From the NCBI RefSeq assembly GCF_000428125.1, contig NZ_ATZI01000006.1, positions 1 through 64,000 of the forward strand: DNA of 64,000 nt, written 5' to 3'. This document shows positions 9,258 to 17,988 of this stretch, piece after piece. The notes under the pieces were generated by a model that was given only the letters and a program-made list of their open reading frames with translations, did no database searches and had not been told where the DNA came from. Numbering within the stretch: position 1 is the stretch's first letter; each line of letters begins with the position of its first letter. Source of the DNA: Bacteroides graminisolvens DSM 19988 = JCM 15093. Its GTDB lineage: Bacteria > Bacteroidota > Bacteroidia > Bacteroidales > Bacteroidaceae. Both the position numbers and the translations under genes were made by a program.

Positions 9258-10574
9258 TTGAATGATATATATTTTATTATTTTGACGTATACAAAAAGAG
9301 ATATAAAACTATTGCTTTTTTTATTCATTTCTCTCTTGTGCATGCAAGGTTATGCACAAGAGAGAAATGATTCTATTTACACGACTGATTCGCTACTTAA
9401 TAACCAAAGAAGCGATTCAATTCTGGTTCACTTTCTACAGAAAATACAAATTCCAATAACTGACACCAATGAAGTGAAACTTTTAAAGAGTGGAGAAGAA
9501 AAATTTCTCTGTCTCTTTTCTGAAATAAAAAAAGCTAAGCATCACATTCACCTAGAGTACTTTAATTTTCGCAACGACTCTATAGCCAATGCTCTTTTTG
9601 AGCTTTTAAAAGTCAAAGCCAAAGAAGGCGTTGAAATACGTTTGATTTTTGATGCATTCGGCAATTGGTCGAATGATAAACCGTTAAAACAAAAACACTT
9701 GGATTCCATAAGTAGTTATGGGATAGAGATTACTAAATTTGATCCGTTTAGATTTCCTTACCTAAATCATGCTTTTCACAGAGACCATCGAAAGATAGCC
9801 ATCATTGACGGAACTATTGCATACACAGGTGGAATGAATGTGGCCGATTACTACATAAAGGGACTACCCAAGATAGGCAGTTGGCGAGATATGCACATCC
9901 GTATACAAGGAAAAGCCGTGAAATACTTACAAGATATTTTTCTGGAAATGTGGAATGAAACAACCAAACAGCAAGTTAAAGGAGCTGCTTATTATCCCCA
10001 ATTCTCAGAAGACACAGCTATATTTGATAAAAGCATCGCTATTGTTGACCGCGCACCGCGCATCCGTTCCAAAGAAATGCGGAAGACTTATGCAGCATCC
10101 ATACGGTCGGCCCAACACTGCATACAGATTGTAAATCCTTACTTTGTTCCTACGCATTCTATTCGTGAAGCCCTGAAAGATGCACTTGCCAGAGGTGTAA
10201 AAGTAGAAATCATGATTTCATCCAAATCGGACATACCTTTCACTCCGGAAGCGACATTCTACCTCGCTCATAAACTAATGAAACGAGGAGCTAACATATA
10301 CTTATTTAATAAAGGGTTCCACCACTCCAAAATTATGATGGTGGATAGTTTATATTGTACCGTAGGTTCGGCTAACCTCAATAGTCGGAGTTTACGCTAT
10401 GATTACGAAACCAATGCTTTCATTTTCAGCAAACAAACCACAAAAGAGTTAAGCGATTTATTTGAAAAAGATAAAAAAGGAAGCATCTTACTTACTCCTC
10501 AAAGATGGAAAGAACGCTCAAACTGGAAAAAAATTCTCGGATGGTTTGCTAACTTACTCACTCCATTTATTTAA
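9258..10574 (+). CDS. cls: Phospholipase D family protein, cardiolipin synthase type
   Basis: Joins two phosphatidylglycerols to cardiolipin, or hydrolyses phosphodiesters. Both HKD motifs are intact: HRKIAIIDG (about residue 175) and HSKIMMVDS (about 355), each followed by the expected GG or GS context. The hydrophobic N-terminus with LLFLFISLL then QGYAQ looks like a signal peptide, so the enzyme is probably exported or membrane-anchored. The start is uncertain: the frame opens with TTG at 9258 directly after the previous stop, another TTG lies at 9282, and no good ATG precedes the signal sequence. Total length is about 430-438 aa. Confidence 0.85.
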   Translation: MNDIYFIILTYTKRDIKLLLFLFISLLCMQGYAQERNDSIYTTDSLLNNQRSDSILVHFLQKIQIPITDTNEVKLLKSGEEKFLCLFSEIKKAKHHIHLEYFNFRNDSIANALFELLKVKAKEGVEIRLIFDAFGNWSNDKPLKQKHLDSISSYGIEITKFDPFRFPYLNHAFHRDHRKIAIIDGTIAYTGGMNVADYYIKGLPKIGSWRDMHIRIQGKAVKYLQDIFLEMWNETTKQQVKGAAYYPQFSEDTAIFDKSIAIVDRAPRIRSKEMRKTYAASIRSAQHCIQIVNPYFVPTHSIREALKDALARGVKVEIMISSKSDIPFTPEATFYLAHKLMKRGANIYLFNKGFHHSKIMMVDSLYCTVGSANLNSRSLRYDYETNAFIFSKQTTKELSDLFEKDKKGSILLTPQRWKERSNWKKILGWFANLLTPFI

Positions 10575-10605
10575 AATTCGTATAGCAAAAAAGAAACATT
10601 CTGCG

Positions 10606-10613
10606 TACATTTG
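10606..10613 (+). promoter_or_regulatory. -7 box TACATTTG upstream of thyA
   Basis: Matches the Bacteroides TAnnTTTG -7 consensus and lies 27 bp before the thyA ATG. No clear -33 TTTG is seen. Confidence 0.6.
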
Positions 10614-10639
10614 CATACATAAGCAATATTCACTGAAAC

Positions 10640-11434
10640 ATGAAACAATATTTGGAACTTCTCGACAGAGTACTAAAAGAAGGAATCAGAAAGGAAGACC
10701 GAACTGGAACCGGAACGATTAGCGTATTCGGACACCAGATGCGGTTTAACCTCGAAGAAGGTTTCCCATGCCTTACAACCAAAAAGCTTCACTTGAAATC
10801 AATTATCTATGAGCTTTTATGGTTTCTCAAAGGAGATACCAACATCAAGTATCTGCAGGAAAACAATGTTCGTATTTGGAACGAATGGGCAGATGCAAAC
10901 GGTGATTTGGGACATATTTATGGATACCAATGGCGTTCGTGGCCCAATTACGAAGGAGGGTTTATTGACCAAATCAGCGAGGCTATCCATACCTTGAAAA
11001 CCAATCCAGATTCTCGCAGAATCATTGTAAGTGCGTGGAATGTTGCAGATATTCCCCATATGAATCTGCCGCCCTGCCACATCCTTTTTCAGTTCTATGT
11101 AGCCAATAATCGTTTGAGCATGCAACTGTATCAACGAAGTGCCGACATTTTTCTAGGTGTACCTTTTAATATTGCTTCTTACGCCTTACTTTTACAGATG
11201 GTAGCGCAAGTCACAGGTTTACAGGCAGGAGATTTTGTGCACACATTAGGTGATGCACATATTTATCTCAATCATCTGGACCAAGTTAAACTACAACTAT
11301 CACGTGATCCGCGTCCACTCCCCCAAATGAAAATAAACCCGGATGTGAATGATATCTTTAAATTCGAATTCGAAGATTTTAGTCTGGAAAACTATAACCC
11401 GCACCCACATATTAAGGGAGAAGTATCTATATAA
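10640..11434 (+). CDS. thyA: Thymidylate synthase
   Basis: Converts dUMP to dTMP using methylene-tetrahydrofolate. The 264-aa length equals the E. coli-type enzyme. Visible signatures are RTGTGT near the N-terminus, the catalytic-Cys segment [12 protein letters not shown] (about residue 146), the [19 protein letters not shown] block and the C-terminal [10 protein letters not shown]. The gene is followed after four bases by dihydrofolate reductase, the usual pairing that recycles the dihydrofolate made here. Confidence 0.98.
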   Translation: MKQYLELLDRVLKEGIRKEDRTGTGTISVFGHQMRFNLEEGFPCLTTKKLHLKSIIYELLWFLKGDTNIKYLQENNVRIWNEWADANGDLGHIYGYQWRSWPNYEGGFIDQISEAIHTLKTNPDSRRIIVSAWNVADIPHMNLPPCHILFQFYVANNRLSMQLYQRSADIFLGVPFNIASYALLLQMVAQVTGLQAGDFVHTLGDAHIYLNHLDQVKLQLSRDPRPLPQMKINPDVNDIFKFEFEDFSLENYNPHPHIKGEVSI

Positions 11435-11438
11435 GCTG

Positions 11439-11933
11439 ATGAATGAAATTATTATAATAGCTGCTATTGATAAAAGGAATGCCATTGGTTTCCAAAATAA
11501 GCTCCTTTATTGGTTGCCCAACGATTTGAAACGTTTTAAGACGCTAACAACAGGCAATACACTCGTTATGGGAAGAAAAACGTTTGAGTCACTTCCCAAC
11601 GGAGCGCTTCCAAACAGGAGAAATATCGTAATTTCTTCCAATCGGGATTTAAGCTACGCAAATGCTGAAATATTTTCAAATTTGGAAGAGGCCATACGGA
11701 GCTGTCAGGACGAGAAAGTATTTATAATTGGCGGTGAGAGCATTTATAAACAAGCTATTGATTGGGCCGATCGCTTGTGTATGACTGAAATACATGCAGA
11801 GGCAGAAGATGCAGATGCCTATTTCCCCACTATCAAACCTGATTATTGGAAAGAGGAAAGCAGAGACGATCATCCTGCTGATGATAAACATCCCTGCTCT
11901 TATTCGTTTGTCAATTACGTAAGACGAAATTAA
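11439..11933 (+). CDS. folA: Dihydrofolate reductase
   Basis: Reduces dihydrofolate to tetrahydrofolate with NADPH. ATG at 11439 gives 164 aa starting MNEIIIIAAID. A longer frame from 11349 would overlap thyA and precede the conserved N-terminal strand, so it is rejected. Family features are the NAIGFQNKLLYWLPNDLKRFK loop (substrate-binding acidic residue and Phe), the NADPH motif MGRKTFESLP, and IIGGESIYKQAI. The last four bases overlap the end of the convergent Lrp gene. Confidence 0.97.
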   Translation: MNEIIIIAAIDKRNAIGFQNKLLYWLPNDLKRFKTLTTGNTLVMGRKTFESLPNGALPNRRNIVISSNRDLSYANAEIFSNLEEAIRSCQDEKVFIIGGESIYKQAIDWADRLCMTEIHAEAEDADAYFPTIKPDYWKEESRDDHPADDKHPCSYSFVNYVRRN

Positions 11934-12406
11934 TCCTCATCAATATCTACCATGATGGGCATCTGTCTTTTAATTGCTTCATGGAAAGAAATCAGCGTTT
12001 CAGTTCTAGCCAAGCCCAATGGTTGTAATTTATCATGGATAATGCTCAATAAATGATGGTTGTTCTTGGCATATATTTTAATAAACATATCATATTGGCC
12101 GGTAGTAAAATGACATTCAACCACTTCAGGAATATGCTCCAATGCTTTCGCTACAGAATCAAAAGATTCAGGATCCTTCAAATATAAACCAATATAGGCA
12201 CAAGTTTCATAACCTATCTTTTCCGGATCAAGAACATATTCAGAACCTTTTAGTATTCCTAAGTTTGTAAGTTTCTGAATTCGTTGATGTATGGCAGCAC
12301 CGGAAACGTTACAAGCTCTGGCAACCTCTAAAAAAGGAATCCGGGCATTGCCAGCTATAAGTTTCAGAATTTGTTCGTCTAATGAATCCAATTGATGATG
12401 TCCCAT
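11930..12406 (-). CDS. Lrp/AsnC family transcriptional regulator
   Basis: A 158-aa regulator. The N-terminal winged helix-turn-helix (about residues 5-60; LDEQILKLIAGNARIPFLEVARACNVS) is followed by a RAM ligand-binding domain (about 70-145; ETCAYIGLYLK, GQYDMFIKIYAKN). Such proteins sense amino acids and form octamers that wrap DNA. It is transcribed away from the M64 peptidase gene, and both promoters lie in the shared 207-bp gap, so self-regulation and cross-regulation are possible. The effector is unknown. Confidence 0.92.
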   Translation of the reverse strand: MGHHQLDSLDEQILKLIAGNARIPFLEVARACNVSGAAIHQRIQKLTNLGILKGSEYVLDPEKIGYETCAYIGLYLKDPESFDSVAKALEHIPEVVECHFTTGQYDMFIKIYAKNNHHLLSIIHDKLQPLGLARTETLISFHEAIKRQMPIMVDIDED

Positions 12407-12463
12407 TTAAATCAAATTATATAAGTATAAAATTATACATTGTATTTTTTCGCAATGAATATG

Positions 12464-12471
12464 CAAAGTTA
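12464..12471 (-). promoter_or_regulatory. -7 box TAACTTTG for the Lrp/AsnC gene
   Basis: CAAAGTTA on the plus strand reads TAACTTTG on the minus strand, 57 bp ahead of the regulator start. This fits TAnnTTTG. Confidence 0.5.
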
Positions 12472-12584
12472 ATCATTTATTTCACAAATAATCATTCAAT
12501 TTATTACTTTTATTTGCAAAATAAAGATAAATCAAAAGAAACAGAAAACAAAAACACAGTCTATGTATTAACAAGAATAATGCA

Positions 12585-12592
12585 TACCTTTG
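12585..12592 (+). promoter_or_regulatory. -7 box TACCTTTG for the M64 peptidase gene
   Basis: Perfect TAnnTTTG match 21 bp before the ATG at 12614. It excludes an earlier in-frame ATG at 12590, which would overlap the box. Confidence 0.6.
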
Positions 12593-12613
12593 CAATATTC
12601 AAATTGTTATATT

Positions 12614-13891
12614 ATGAAATTACTATTAAGTATCCTTGTAGCTATTTTGTGCATTGGTAATACCTACGCACAGAAATTCGAAGATTATTTCGTCAACAAA
12701 AGTATAAGAGTTGATTACATATTTGCCGGAAACAGTTCGGCTCAACAAATCTATCTGGATGAACTATCGGCCTTGCCTGAATGGGCCGGTAGAAAAACAC
12801 ATCTAAATGAAGTGCCTCTGAAAGGGAACGGGCAAATCATTATGAAAGATATTAAAACCCAGCAAGTAATTTACAAAACATCCTTTTCTTCTCTTTTCCA
12901 AGAATGGATAACGACTGAGGAAGCTAAACAAACAGCTAAATCCTTTGAAAATAGTTTTGTTCTGCCGTATCCTAAGGATAGCGTGGAAGTGGTAGCATTA
13001 TTGTTCGATAGCTACGGAAAAGAAACGAGTAAACTAAAACACATCATTGATCCGAAAGATATATTGATACACCAAAAAGAATCTGCGCACATCCCATACA
13101 AATACATTATACAAAACGGCGACTATAGCCAATGCATTGACATTGCTATTCTTGCAGAAGGTTACACGGAAAAAGAGATGCAACAATTCTATGCTGATGC
13201 AGAAATTGCCTGTCAAAGCCTTTTTGAGCATGAACCTTTCAAATCAATGAAAAGTAAATTCAACGTGGTAGCTGTTGCATCACCTTCAACTGATAGCGGG
13301 GTAAGCATTCCCAAAGATTGTTTATGGAAGAAAACTGCTTTTTCATCACATTTTGATACTTTTTACTCAGAGAGATACCTGACTACCAGCAGAGTGAAAC
13401 AAATTCACAACGCCCTGGCAGGCATACCTTACGAGCACATCATCATTCTAGCTAATACCAAACAATATGGAGGTGGAGGAATATTTAATGCCTTTACACT
13501 TACTACAGCACATCATCCTCTCTTCCGCCCCGTTGTTGTACACGAATTTGGCCATAGTTTCGGTGGATTAGGAGATGAATATTTCTATGAAGATGATGTC
13601 ATGAATGACACGTATCCTAAAAGCGTAGAGCCTTGGGAGCCCAATATTACCACTCTAGTAAACTTTAGTACGAAATGGAAAAGTCTACTGAATACCTCTA
13701 CTCCGATACCTACGCCGGTAGATAAAAAAGACAAGTACCGCATTGGCGTTTATGAAGGGGGTGGTTATTCCTCCAAAGGGATATATCGTCCTGCATACGA
13801 CTGCAGAATGCGTACCAATGATTGCACAGAATTTTGTCCGGCATGCCAAGACGCATTGCGTAAACTAATCCTTTTTTACACTGAAAAATAA
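12614..13891 (+). CDS. Secreted M64 family (IgA peptidase-like) zinc metallopeptidase
   Basis: A 425-aa exported protein. The signal peptide (LLLSILVAILCIGNTYAQ) is followed by an N-terminal beta domain and then a metallopeptidase domain. The zinc motif HEFGHSFGGLGDEYF lies at about residues 307-321 and fits HExxHxxGxxxDE of family M64. Conserved cysteines near the C-terminus (CRMRTNDCTEFCPAC) probably form disulfides. The ATG at 12614 is chosen because the -7 promoter box covers the earlier candidate. A GNAT gene follows after one base. The real substrate is unknown; the IgA label is only a family name. Confidence 0.88.
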   Translation: MKLLLSILVAILCIGNTYAQKFEDYFVNKSIRVDYIFAGNSSAQQIYLDELSALPEWAGRKTHLNEVPLKGNGQIIMKDIKTQQVIYKTSFSSLFQEWITTEEAKQTAKSFENSFVLPYPKDSVEVVALLFDSYGKETSKLKHIIDPKDILIHQKESAHIPYKYIIQNGDYSQCIDIAILAEGYTEKEMQQFYADAEIACQSLFEHEPFKSMKSKFNVVAVASPSTDSGVSIPKDCLWKKTAFSSHFDTFYSERYLTTSRVKQIHNALAGIPYEHIIILANTKQYGGGGIFNAFTLTTAHHPLFRPVVVHEFGHSFGGLGDEYFYEDDVMNDTYPKSVEPWEPNITTLVNFSTKWKSLLNTSTPIPTPVDKKDKYRIGVYEGGGYSSKGIYRPAYDCRMRTNDCTEFCPACQDALRKLILFYTEK

Positions 13892-13892
13892 A

Positions 13893-14423
13893 ATGATTGA
13901 GATTGTCCGTATCACAGATTGTTCTACCCAAGAATATCAATTTACAGAAGAATTATTAACCGCGAGCTTTCCCGAAGAAGAATACCGGGAGTTAGCTATG
14001 CTGAGAAAATATGTAGAGAAGGAAAAAGATTTTTACTATCACATTATTTTGCATGACGAAGAACCCATTGGCTTGGTTTCATTTTGGCAACTAAGCAACT
14101 ATTACTACGTGGAACATCTTGCTGTCCACACCAATAAAAGAGGGAAAAATTATGGAGGACTGATTCTAAGTCTACTGAAAGAGAGACTGCAACAGATTAT
14201 ATTAGAAGTGGAGCTTCCAAACGACGAAACATCCATGAAAAGAATCAAATTCTACCAAAGAAATGGTTTCCATCTTTTAGACTATGATTATCAGCAGCCT
14301 CCATATAGAAAAGGAGGCAGATGGATTCCCATGAGACTGATGACAAACTGCGTTTCATCGAGCGAACAGATCCCACAAATTGTGAAAGAAATACATCAGA
14401 AAGCATATCACTGCATCAAGTAA
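13893..14423 (+). CDS. GNAT family N-acetyltransferase
   Basis: A 176-aa acetyl-CoA-dependent acyltransferase. The GNAT core is visible: strand-rich YYHIILHDEEPIGLVSF, the VEHLAVHTNKRGKNYGGLIL acetyl-CoA-binding motif (R/Q-x-x-G-x-G/A variant, KRGKNYGG) at about residues 75-95, and RIKFYQRNGFHLLDYDY near 110-125. It is one base after the M64 peptidase stop and so co-transcribed. The acceptor substrate is unknown. Confidence 0.85.
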   Translation: MIEIVRITDCSTQEYQFTEELLTASFPEEEYRELAMLRKYVEKEKDFYYHIILHDEEPIGLVSFWQLSNYYYVEHLAVHTNKRGKNYGGLILSLLKERLQQIILEVELPNDETSMKRIKFYQRNGFHLLDYDYQQPPYRKGGRWIPMRLMTNCVSSSEQIPQIVKEIHQKAYHCIK

Positions 14424-14440
14424 GTGATAAGACTACATAA

Positions 14441-14472
14441 AAAAAGAGATAGCCGTTTGACTATCTCTTTTT
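14441..14472. terminator. Bidirectional intrinsic terminator between GNAT and exbD genes
   Basis: 12-bp perfect inverted repeat AAAAAGAGATAG / CTATCTCTTTTT with an 8-nt loop. The A/T flanks supply a U-run on both strands, suiting the convergent genes on either side. Confidence 0.85.
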
Positions 14473-14492
14473 TTATATAATTAGCTAACTGA

Positions 14493-14957
14493 TTACTGAC
14501 GCGGCTGCGCAGAATAGTTAATCTTAAGAGCGTAAGCTTGACGAAGAGCCTGTTTAATATCAGTTACAACACCCATCTTAGTTTCTTTGTCAATTTTCAA
14601 AGATACCGTCATAAAGGGTTGGTCCTCTTCTTTCATACTTGATCTCTCTTGCGTAATATAGTCTTGAATCTGACTAATTTCAGCATAACTATCATTTAAC
14701 TGGATACGGCTTTCAGAACCGAGTTTCTTACGAAATTCAGCGGTAGGCTTACCCACATAGATGAAAGTTACAAGAGACTTCTTCTCTAATTTTTCCAATT
14801 CAGTACCCGTAGGAACCTTGAACTCAACCTTTAATGTAACTTCACGCATTGTTGTTACAATCATAAAGAAGAACAACAAGGTGAAAATAAGGTCAGGTAG
14901 AGAAGAAGTATTCAGCGCAGGCATTCCACGCTTACCGGTTTTATTAAATTTTCCCAT
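14493..14957 (-). CDS. ExbD/TolR family biopolymer transport protein (second copy)
   Basis: A 154-aa inner-membrane protein. One TM helix lies near residues 18-37 with the conserved Asp (SSLPDLIFTLLFFFMI) that carries protons in ExbB-ExbD motors, followed by a periplasmic domain. Its ATG overlaps the stop of the preceding exbD gene by one base. It is last in an exbB - membrane protein - exbD - exbD operon. It probably energises TonB-dependent outer-membrane import. Confidence 0.92.
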   Translation of the reverse strand: MGKFNKTGKRGMPALNTSSLPDLIFTLLFFFMIVTTMREVTLKVEFKVPTGTELEKLEKKSLVTFIYVGKPTAEFRKKLGSESRIQLNDSYAEISQIQDYITQERSSMKEEDQPFMTVSLKIDKETKMGVVTDIKQALRQAYALKINYSAQPRQ

Positions 14958-15550
14958 TACTTCTTTCCTCCTCCGTAGTTTTTAGGTTCAGCCTCAGATA
15001 TCTTCTGAGGATAAATGTCACGAATCGCTTTTTGCTGCTCTTCATCCAAATCAAGATAATTTTTCTGCCACTTTTCCTGAGCAAGTTCATCTCTTAACTC
15101 ATTGTATGCGGCAACTAGTTCATTTTGAACATCAATATATGCCTGATAAGTTGAATTACGGTCATTTTGTAAAGAGATCACGTGTTTCTCCGTTACCTGA
15201 ACATTACCAAAGAAAGGAATATCCTTATTGTATTTTTCAGGCAATGATTCGTCATTGTACGGATTCGCAATGAAATCTTTTGCTCTTTGTCTTAATTGCT
15301 TAATGCTGATATAGTCCTTACCACACATTAGTTGGTCTTGGAAATTCAGGTAAACAACAAGAACATTTCGTTCTTTAACTATCACATCATCTTGTTTTTG
15401 ATCCTTTTCGGGTGGAGGCGGCAAGCGTCTGGCCAAACCACGGTCAGTATCCATAGATGTTGTAATAAGGAAGAAGATAAGCAACAAGAAAGCAATATCC
15501 GCCGTAGAACTTGAGTTAATCTCAGGTACACTTCTTTTTCCTTTTGCCAT
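14957..15550 (-). CDS. ExbD/TolR family biopolymer transport protein (first copy)
   Basis: A 197-aa paralogue of the next gene. Its N-terminal TM helix has the conserved Asp in SSTADIAFLLLIFFLITTSM, followed by a Pro-rich spot (LPPPPEKD) and a longer periplasmic domain than the 154-aa copy. Two unlike ExbD subunits in one operon are common in Bacteroidetes and suggest a hetero-oligomeric motor. It overlaps the following exbD by one base and follows the 156-aa membrane gene by 17 bp. Confidence 0.92.
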   Translation of the reverse strand: MAKGKRSVPEINSSSTADIAFLLLIFFLITTSMDTDRGLARRLPPPPEKDQKQDDVIVKERNVLVVYLNFQDQLMCGKDYISIKQLRQRAKDFIANPYNDESLPEKYNKDIPFFGNVQVTEKHVISLQNDRNSTYQAYIDVQNELVAAYNELRDELAQEKWQKNYLDLDEEQQKAIRDIYPQKISEAEPKNYGGGKK

Positions 15551-15567
15551 TTTATGCTATCTCCTAA

Positions 15568-16038
15568 TTATTTAAATTTCTTAGAAATCCCGAATCCTAA
15601 AATCAATAGGATCAGAACAGCCATCATTATGTAAATAGTATATAAGAACATATCTGTCAGCTTCAACCAGAAGGGCACATTTTCAGCACCATCATAACCC
15701 GGCATTACCAACGCCTGCTCACTACCTGCAGCCCAAGTAACGATTAAAAGACCTACAAGAACTATAATACTAGCTAACGATTTAATAGCAGCTTTTGGTG
15801 AATCAATAAAGTTCATCACAAACTGGTAAACAGCCGCAGCCAAAGTTATAACAATTGTTATACCTAATAGAACATACATCAAATAGATCAGAGAATCCGT
15901 ATATACTGGCTGTGACATATCCGGTACAAGTGGATTGGGATCTTCCCCGCCAAAGAAGAAGAGGCCTGCCACAATAATCGTAATAGCAAGTATTACGTAA
16001 AGTACCGAACCTGAAACTTTCTGAATTTTCATTTTCAT
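15568..16038 (-). CDS. Small polytopic membrane protein of the exbBD operon
   Basis: A 156-aa protein with four likely TM helices (about residues 10-28, 45-68, 85-105 and 125-147) and no family motif I can name. It lies between exbB (12 bp upstream) and exbD (17 bp downstream), so it is likely an accessory of the proton motor or of TonB energisation. The last point is inference from position only. Confidence 0.75.
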   Translation of the reverse strand: MKMKIQKVSGSVLYVILAITIIVAGLFFFGGEDPNPLVPDMSQPVYTDSLIYLMYVLLGITIVITLAAAVYQFVMNFIDSPKAAIKSLASIIVLVGLLIVTWAAGSEQALVMPGYDGAENVPFWLKLTDMFLYTIYIMMAVLILLILGFGISKKFK

Positions 16039-16050
16039 ATCCCTGACTAA

Positions 16051-16881
16051 TTATTTTTTGTATTTCAAATTGTATTTAATTACCATATCAAGCAATGTAA
16101 TAGAAGAATCTTCCATATCACTTGTCAAGGCTTCAATTTTAGAAAGGATGTAGTTGTAGAATAACTGAAGAATCAAAGCAACGATCAAACCGAAGATAGT
16201 TGTGATCAAAGCCACTTTCATACCACCAGCAACAACTGTAGGAGAAATATCACCAACTTGTTGGATTTTGTCGAATGCCTGAACCATACCGATAACTGTT
16301 CCCAAGAATCCCAAAGAAGGAGCCATTGCGATGAACAGTGTGATCCAAGAACAACCTTTTTCAAGGTAACCAGCTTGTACACCACCATAAGAAACTACTG
16401 ATTTCTCAACCACGTCGATACCTTGATCAACTCTCATCAAACCTTGATAGAAGATTGAAGCAATAGGACCTCTTGTGTTGCGACATACGTCTTTAGCAGC
16501 TTCAACATCACCTTTTTCCAAAGCAGCCTCAACAGCAGCAATCAGTTTCTTTGAGTTAACTTCAGCCAAGCTCAAGTAGATAACTCTTTCAATACAGAAA
16601 GCCAAACCGATAACTAAAGCGATAGCTACGAAACTCATGAAGAATGCAGAACCCTCGATGAACTTAACTTTAAGTTCTTTGTGAATACCACCTTCTTCAG
16701 CACTAACAGGTGCAGCAGCAGCTTCGTCAGCCGGAGCAGCAACTTCCTGAGTAGCAGCAGAATCAGTAGCAACAGCTTGTTCAGTTTGTTCAGCCGCAGG
16801 TGCATCTTGAGCCTGAGCAAGTTGAGTTGAGCCAAATGTAAGGACTCCCATCACAGCAACAATTGCAAATAACTTTTTCAT
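16051..16881 (-). CDS. exbB: MotA/TolQ/ExbB proton channel family protein
   Basis: A 276-aa inner-membrane motor subunit. The N-terminus is a signal peptide (cleavage near AQAQ, about residue 24) and an Ala/Glu/Pro-rich periplasmic segment (about 25-65). Then come three TM helices and the ExbB core (GLMRVDQGIDVVE, then PSLGFLGTVIGMVQAF, then TIFGLIVALILQLFYNYI). This long low-complexity N-terminus is a usual feature of Bacteroidetes ExbB. First gene of the motor operon. The tRNA-Ser gene lies upstream on the same strand. Confidence 0.93.
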   Translation of the reverse strand: MKKLFAIVAVMGVLTFGSTQLAQAQDAPAAEQTEQAVATDSAATQEVAAPADEAAAAPVSAEEGGIHKELKVKFIEGSAFFMSFVAIALVIGLAFCIERVIYLSLAEVNSKKLIAAVEAALEKGDVEAAKDVCRNTRGPIASIFYQGLMRVDQGIDVVEKSVVSYGGVQAGYLEKGCSWITLFIAMAPSLGFLGTVIGMVQAFDKIQQVGDISPTVVAGGMKVALITTIFGLIVALILQLFYNYILSKIEALTSDMEDSSITLLDMVIKYNLKYKK

Positions 16882-16957
16882 TGTGTGTCTAATTTTTAAG
16901 ATTAATTAATTGAATTATTATTATTATATTTACTCACGTTCTATCATTTAATAACAG

Positions 16958-17045
16958 CGGAGAGAGCGGGATTCGAACCCGCGATACACTTTTGGCGTAT
17001 ACACGCTTTCCAGGCGTGCCTCTTCAACCACTCGAGCATCTCTCC
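16958..17045 (-). tRNA. tRNA-Ser (anticodon GGA)
   Basis: An 88-nt class II tRNA on the minus strand. The acceptor stem GGAGAGA pairs with TCTCTCC, with G as discriminator. The T-arm carries GGTTCGAATCC. The anticodon stem CACGC/GCGTG flanks loop CTGGAAA, giving anticodon GGA. A long variable arm is present. CCA is not encoded. Confidence 0.97.
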
Positions 17046-17114
17046 AACGATACATCCATCAAAGAAACAGATGTCTTGGTGATGCATCCGAATACCTTTT
17101 GAGGATTTCAGGCA

Positions 17115-17122
17115 CAAATGTA
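17115..17122 (-). promoter_or_regulatory. -7 box TACATTTG, probable tRNA-Ser promoter
   Basis: CAAATGTA on the plus strand reads TACATTTG on the minus strand, 70 bp ahead of the tRNA. Matches TAnnTTTG. Confidence 0.5.
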
Positions 17123-17208
17123 TTCTTTTTTTTCTTTTTCCCCAGCATTATCGCTTTTTTATATTTAAGTTTCCCACAAAATTAATAAACTTTAAAATCT
17201 GAATGGAG

Positions 17209-17988
17209 TTATTTGAGCATTCCAAACACTTTTAATGCATTCTCAGACGTGAGTTGGGAAAGGTGTTCTGGACTTACTTTACACACCTCTGCCACTTTCG
17301 TCAAAGTATCCTTTATAAAAGCACTTTCATTGCGTTTACCCCTGTGTGGTACAGGGGCCAGATAGGGAGAATCTGTTTCCAAGACAAGCCTATCGAGCGG
17401 AATAAGAGGTAGTATCTGAGGCAAAACAGATTTCTTGAACGTTACGGTTCCATTAATCCCAAACATAAATCCGCCAAATTCCATAGCTTGATTCAATTCT
17501 TCAGGTGTGCCCATAAAACTATGAAATATGCCTTTCAGCGAACTGCCTTCGTACTCTTTCAGCACCTTATATATATAGCTAAAAGCATCTCTACAGTGAA
17601 TAACAATCGGCAAGTTATATTGCAAAGCCAATTCTATCTGAAATTTGAAAGCCTCAATCTGCTCATCAAGAAAAGTTTGATCCCAATACAAATCCATGCC
17701 CACTTCACCCACAGCAACATACGTTTCATTTTCCTTCAGCTGCCGGCTGATCTCTTGTAGTTCATGTTTGTACATACCATTCACACTAGTAGGATGTAAT
17801 CCAATCATAGGGAAGCAATAACCTTTGTATTGGTTACAGACCTCTAATAAAGGAGTTACCGTACTACTGTCAATATTGGGCATAAATATATGTGAAACAC
17901 CTGCCATACGGGCTCTTTCAATCACTTGAGGCAGGTCTGAGGAGAATTCCTCCAAAAACAGATGTGAATGTGAATCGATAACAGTCAT
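17209..17988 (-). CDS. tatD: TatD family metal-dependent hydrolase
   Basis: A 259-aa TIM-barrel metallo-hydrolase with DNase or deoxyribonuclease activity in studied members. Metal-binding signatures are DSHSHLF at residues 5-11, the GLHP segment, VGEVGMDLYW (Glu ligand), IVIHCRDAF, and LETDSPYLAP near residue 205. Start ATG overlaps the stop of the upstream unknown gene by one base (TAATG), so translation is probably coupled. Confidence 0.93.
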   Translation of the reverse strand: MTVIDSHSHLFLEEFSSDLPQVIERARMAGVSHIFMPNIDSSTVTPLLEVCNQYKGYCFPMIGLHPTSVNGMYKHELQEISRQLKENETYVAVGEVGMDLYWDQTFLDEQIEAFKFQIELALQYNLPIVIHCRDAFSYIYKVLKEYEGSSLKGIFHSFMGTPEELNQAMEFGGFMFGINGTVTFKKSVLPQILPLIPLDRLVLETDSPYLAPVPHRGKRNESAFIKDTLTKVAEVCKVSPEHLSQLTSENALKVFGMLK